From IMG/VR virus record IMGVR_UViG_3300018033_000004, positions 1 to 22,896 of that record: a DNA stretch of 22,896 nucleotides; one strand, written 5' to 3'. This document shows positions 21,037 to 22,896 of the stretch, piece after piece. Under the pieces are notes generated by a model. The model was not told the DNA's origin. It did no database searches and saw only the letters and a list, made by a program, of their open reading frames with translations. The stretch's first letter is position 1; each line of letters begins with the position of its first letter. The DNA comes from a virus. The position numbers and the translations under genes were made by a program.

Positions 21037-21075
21037 TTTACTCAGTCCTCAGTCCTGAACAACTCAGTCCTCAGT
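21037..21075 (-). repeat. Family C array between the glycosidase-repeat protein and the Bbp19-like gene
   Basis: Several CTGAGGA units are interrupted by GTTGTTC. The TGA stop of the glycosidase-repeat protein belongs to the first unit. Confidence 0.75.
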
Positions 21076-22896
21076 AGTGTCCGTGCCCCTGAAAGAGTTG
21101 ATGCCAAAAATCGCGCCAATGGCTTTGCGTTGGATACACGGTCTTTCCAAAAGACCCCCCTGCAACCGCGCCGCCCTTCATGCTCCACTTCATACAGGCA
21201 ACTTTCGTGAAATGCCCTCCGGCCACCGCTCCGCCCGACATGGAGACTCTGTACAACTGCACATTCGTCCCGCTTTCCGTGAACGATCCGCCCACAACCG
21301 CGCCGCCTTGCATAGAAACAGTATACGTAGTTCCACTCTGCGAATGCGTCGTCATCCCGAAAGAACCCCCCGCGACGGCGCCGCCGGACATACTGACGGT
21401 GTAGTTGACCTCCCCGTAATAAAACGTGGTGACACTGGCAGCCGGGAGCGTATAGGAAAATGAATTCGAAGATACCGTTACGGGCGTTTGAGGAGCAAGG
21501 GATTGGGTCGCAGACGTAACATAGGGAGTTACGCTTGCCGCGCTGAGCCCCCCGGATAGTGAAAAGGTTGTGCCGGCCGCAGAACCCGAGTTCACCGCCA
21601 CAATCGCGAAATCGCCTCCGGAGGATTTGAACGCGCTTACCGCTTGGCTGCCCGTTCCTCCGGTAACATCTATCCGGGTCCAGCCCGGGCGCACGAACTT
21701 GCTCCAGTTTCCCGTTGCATAGGCCCGTAATGGAATGTTTCCGTTTATGTCGGTTAAAGCCGCATTGTCGGTCCCGTTGCCGTTCCCCACCATATCAGTC
21801 AGAAACCACCAGACATAAGCGTTGACGTTGGCAACCGCGAGGTAATTGTGAATGATTTGCGCGCAGGTAAGCGCATCGCTCATGCTGCCGTTGTAGCTGC
21901 TCGATCCGCTCTGGTTGGAATCCTCGGTCACCCAGACGTGCTTGCCGTAATTAGTGGCGGAAACGATATCGCCATCCCCGGAATAACCGTGTTGCGCCAT
22001 GATCCCCACATCGGGCGAAACCGATCCGTCGTTCATCGTTGTCGCGGCAAATCCGTCATAGGTGCTCGACCATGACGAGTTTTCCGGAAACATGATCTCA
22101 GGAGTGTAGCCCGAAGATGCGATCGCCGAATAAAGATAGGGGATGAAGTCATGAAACTGCTGTGCCGTCCAGGTTGCCGAAGGGTAGCCCTCTGACGCAT
22201 CCGGCTCGTTTTGCGGGCTGATCGCAGTGATCGTGATGCCGTATCCCGCCATGAACGCCGGATAGGACGCCAAATCCGCCGCATAGTTGGTATAGTTGGT
22301 GGAGTTCCCGATGAAGCTTCCGCCATTGTAAAACGACCCGTTGGCCTTCATGGAACCTGGAGGGCTCCAACTCGACGCAAAGATCGTCGTCACACCGCGC
22401 GCGGCGGCTTGTTGAGCCACCAGCGGCTCTCCCGTCATAGCTGTTGCACCCGAGGCGACCGTGATGCACTCACTCGCGGGCTGGCTTTCACTCGTCCTCC
22501 ACGCCTGGCAGGAAGCAAGATCGGGCATGATCTGCGTGCGAAGGATAGAAAGTCCTATGCCCGAACCCGTAAAGAAAAAATCGGCCAACTGAGTTGTAAG
22601 AGGAGACACAAAATCGGCACAGGACGCGCCGAACCCGTCAATCGTCTGGTGCGTCACCCCTGCATTTATGGTCCATCCGACCGATGTTGCCGCCTCGGTG
22701 AAACTCCCCCCCGCAACCGCGCCTGCCATCTTTACAACATGGCCGGCAACCTTGGTAAAACTTCCACCGGCAACGGCCCCGCCGGACATGGACGTCGTGT
22801 AGTTCTGGGTCCCGTGATTCTCTACTACTGTGAAGCTTCCGCCCGCAACCGCCCCGCCCGCCATTGAAACGACGTGGCCGGCCTTCTTGGTAAAGC
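21071..22896 (-). CDS. GH30-like glycosidase embedded in GGAVAGGSF repeats (5' partial)
   Basis: The frame stays open to the window edge, and the codons before the ATG at 22864 encode FTKKAGHVVS, part of another repeat, so the gene begins outside the window. Three visible GGAVAGGSF-type units precede, and four follow, a glycosidase domain that starts WTINAGVTHQTIDGFGASCA. The domain has SILRTQIMPD, SSWSPPGSMKANGS, SPQNEPD and HVWVTEDSNQ, which fit clan A family 30 hydrolases. The acid/base Glu would be at 22205-22207 and the nucleophile Glu at 21923-21925. FVRPGWTRIDVT then a beta domain completes it. No signal peptide is visible. A virion-borne polysaccharide-degrading spike is plausible. 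The end is HQLFQGHGHY. Confidence 0.75.
   Translation of the reverse strand, partial: FTKKAGHVVSMAGGAVAGGSFTVVENHGTQNYTTSMSGGAVAGGSFTKVAGHVVKMAGAVAGGSFTEAATSVGWTINAGVTHQTIDGFGASCADFVSPLTTQLADFFFTGSGIGLSILRTQIMPDLASCQAWRTSESQPASECITVASGATAMTGEPLVAQQAAARGVTTIFASSWSPPGSMKANGSFYNGGSFIGNSTNYTNYAADLASYPAFMAGYGITITAISPQNEPDASEGYPSATWTAQQFHDFIPYLYSAIASSGYTPEIMFPENSSWSSTYDGFAATTMNDGSVSPDVGIMAQHGYSGDGDIVSATNYGKHVWVTEDSNQSGSSSYNGSMSDALTCAQIIHNYLAVANVNAYVWWFLTDMVGNGNGTDNAALTDINGNIPLRAYATGNWSKFVRPGWTRIDVTGGTGSQAVSAFKSSGGDFAIVAVNSGSAAGTTFSLSGGLSAASVTPYVTSATQSLAPQTPVTVSSNSFSYTLPAASVTTFYYGEVNYTVSMSGGAVAGGSFGMTTHSQSGTTYTVSMQGGAVVGGSFTESGTNVQLYRVSMSGGAVAGGHFTKVACMKWSMKGGAVAGGSFGKTVYPTQSHWRDFWHQLFQGHGHY

Overview
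The window holds two parts of different character. Positions 1 to about 6100 carry a tightly packed six-gene operon on the minus strand. Positions 6098 to 22896 carry the structural and lysis genes of a short-tailed (podovirus-type) phage or prophage, also all on the minus strand. The phage genes resemble the Bordetella BPP-1 morphogenesis module: a Bbp19-like protein, an acidic scaffold, a major capsid protein, a Bbp16-like capsid protein, small proteins, a lysis group, an adaptor, a tail fibre and a tail nozzle. The host is probably a Gram-negative bacterium, because there are lipobox lipoproteins, a GH108-type endolysin and ordinary Shine-Dalgarno sites. I cannot name the host from this sequence.

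Reading in the direction of transcription (right to left), the window starts inside a protein in which a GH30-like glycosidase sits within an array of GGAVAGGSF repeats. Next come a Bbp19-like protein, a hairpin terminator, an HNH endonuclease, scaffold, major capsid protein, Bbp16-like protein, an 83-aa protein, a 194-aa protein, a lipoprotein and a run of small accessory genes including a second lipoprotein and a secreted protein. The lysis group follows (holin candidate, GH108 endolysin, small membrane protein), then four small proteins, the adaptor or tail tubular protein A, a collagen-like tail fibre and tail tubular protein B. Tail tubular protein B stops abruptly at 6098, apparently without its C-terminus.

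Many phage genes are separated by a mosaic of three repeat families. Family A is about 90 bp, has inverted ends (CCCTCAC/GTGAGGG) and occurs nine times. Family B is a strong hairpin of about 70 to 90 bp placed directly after stop codons. Family C is a 7-bp CTGAGGA array that supplies stop codons. Family A copies are nested in B copies, and one lies within a small gene between 30-bp direct repeats. None of the three families occurs in the first 6 kb, which is also visibly more AT-rich.

The most interesting unit is the operon at 456-5548. In transcription order it encodes an acyl-carrier-like protein, an XRE repressor, an ImmA/IrrE-type metallopeptidase, a thymidylate-synthase-like protein, a fusion of a thymidylate-kinase-like domain with a helical domain like those of phage 5-hydroxymethyl-dU kinases and thymine hypermodification enzymes, and a radical SAM/SPASM enzyme. 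The last four coding joins are overlaps or gaps of 20 bases or less. A good sigma70-type promoter lies upstream, with an inverted repeat spanning its -35 and -10 boxes. I infer a repressor-controlled pathway that modifies a thymidine-type nucleotide or DNA base. This may be a mobile defence or modification island joined to the end of a prophage tail gene.
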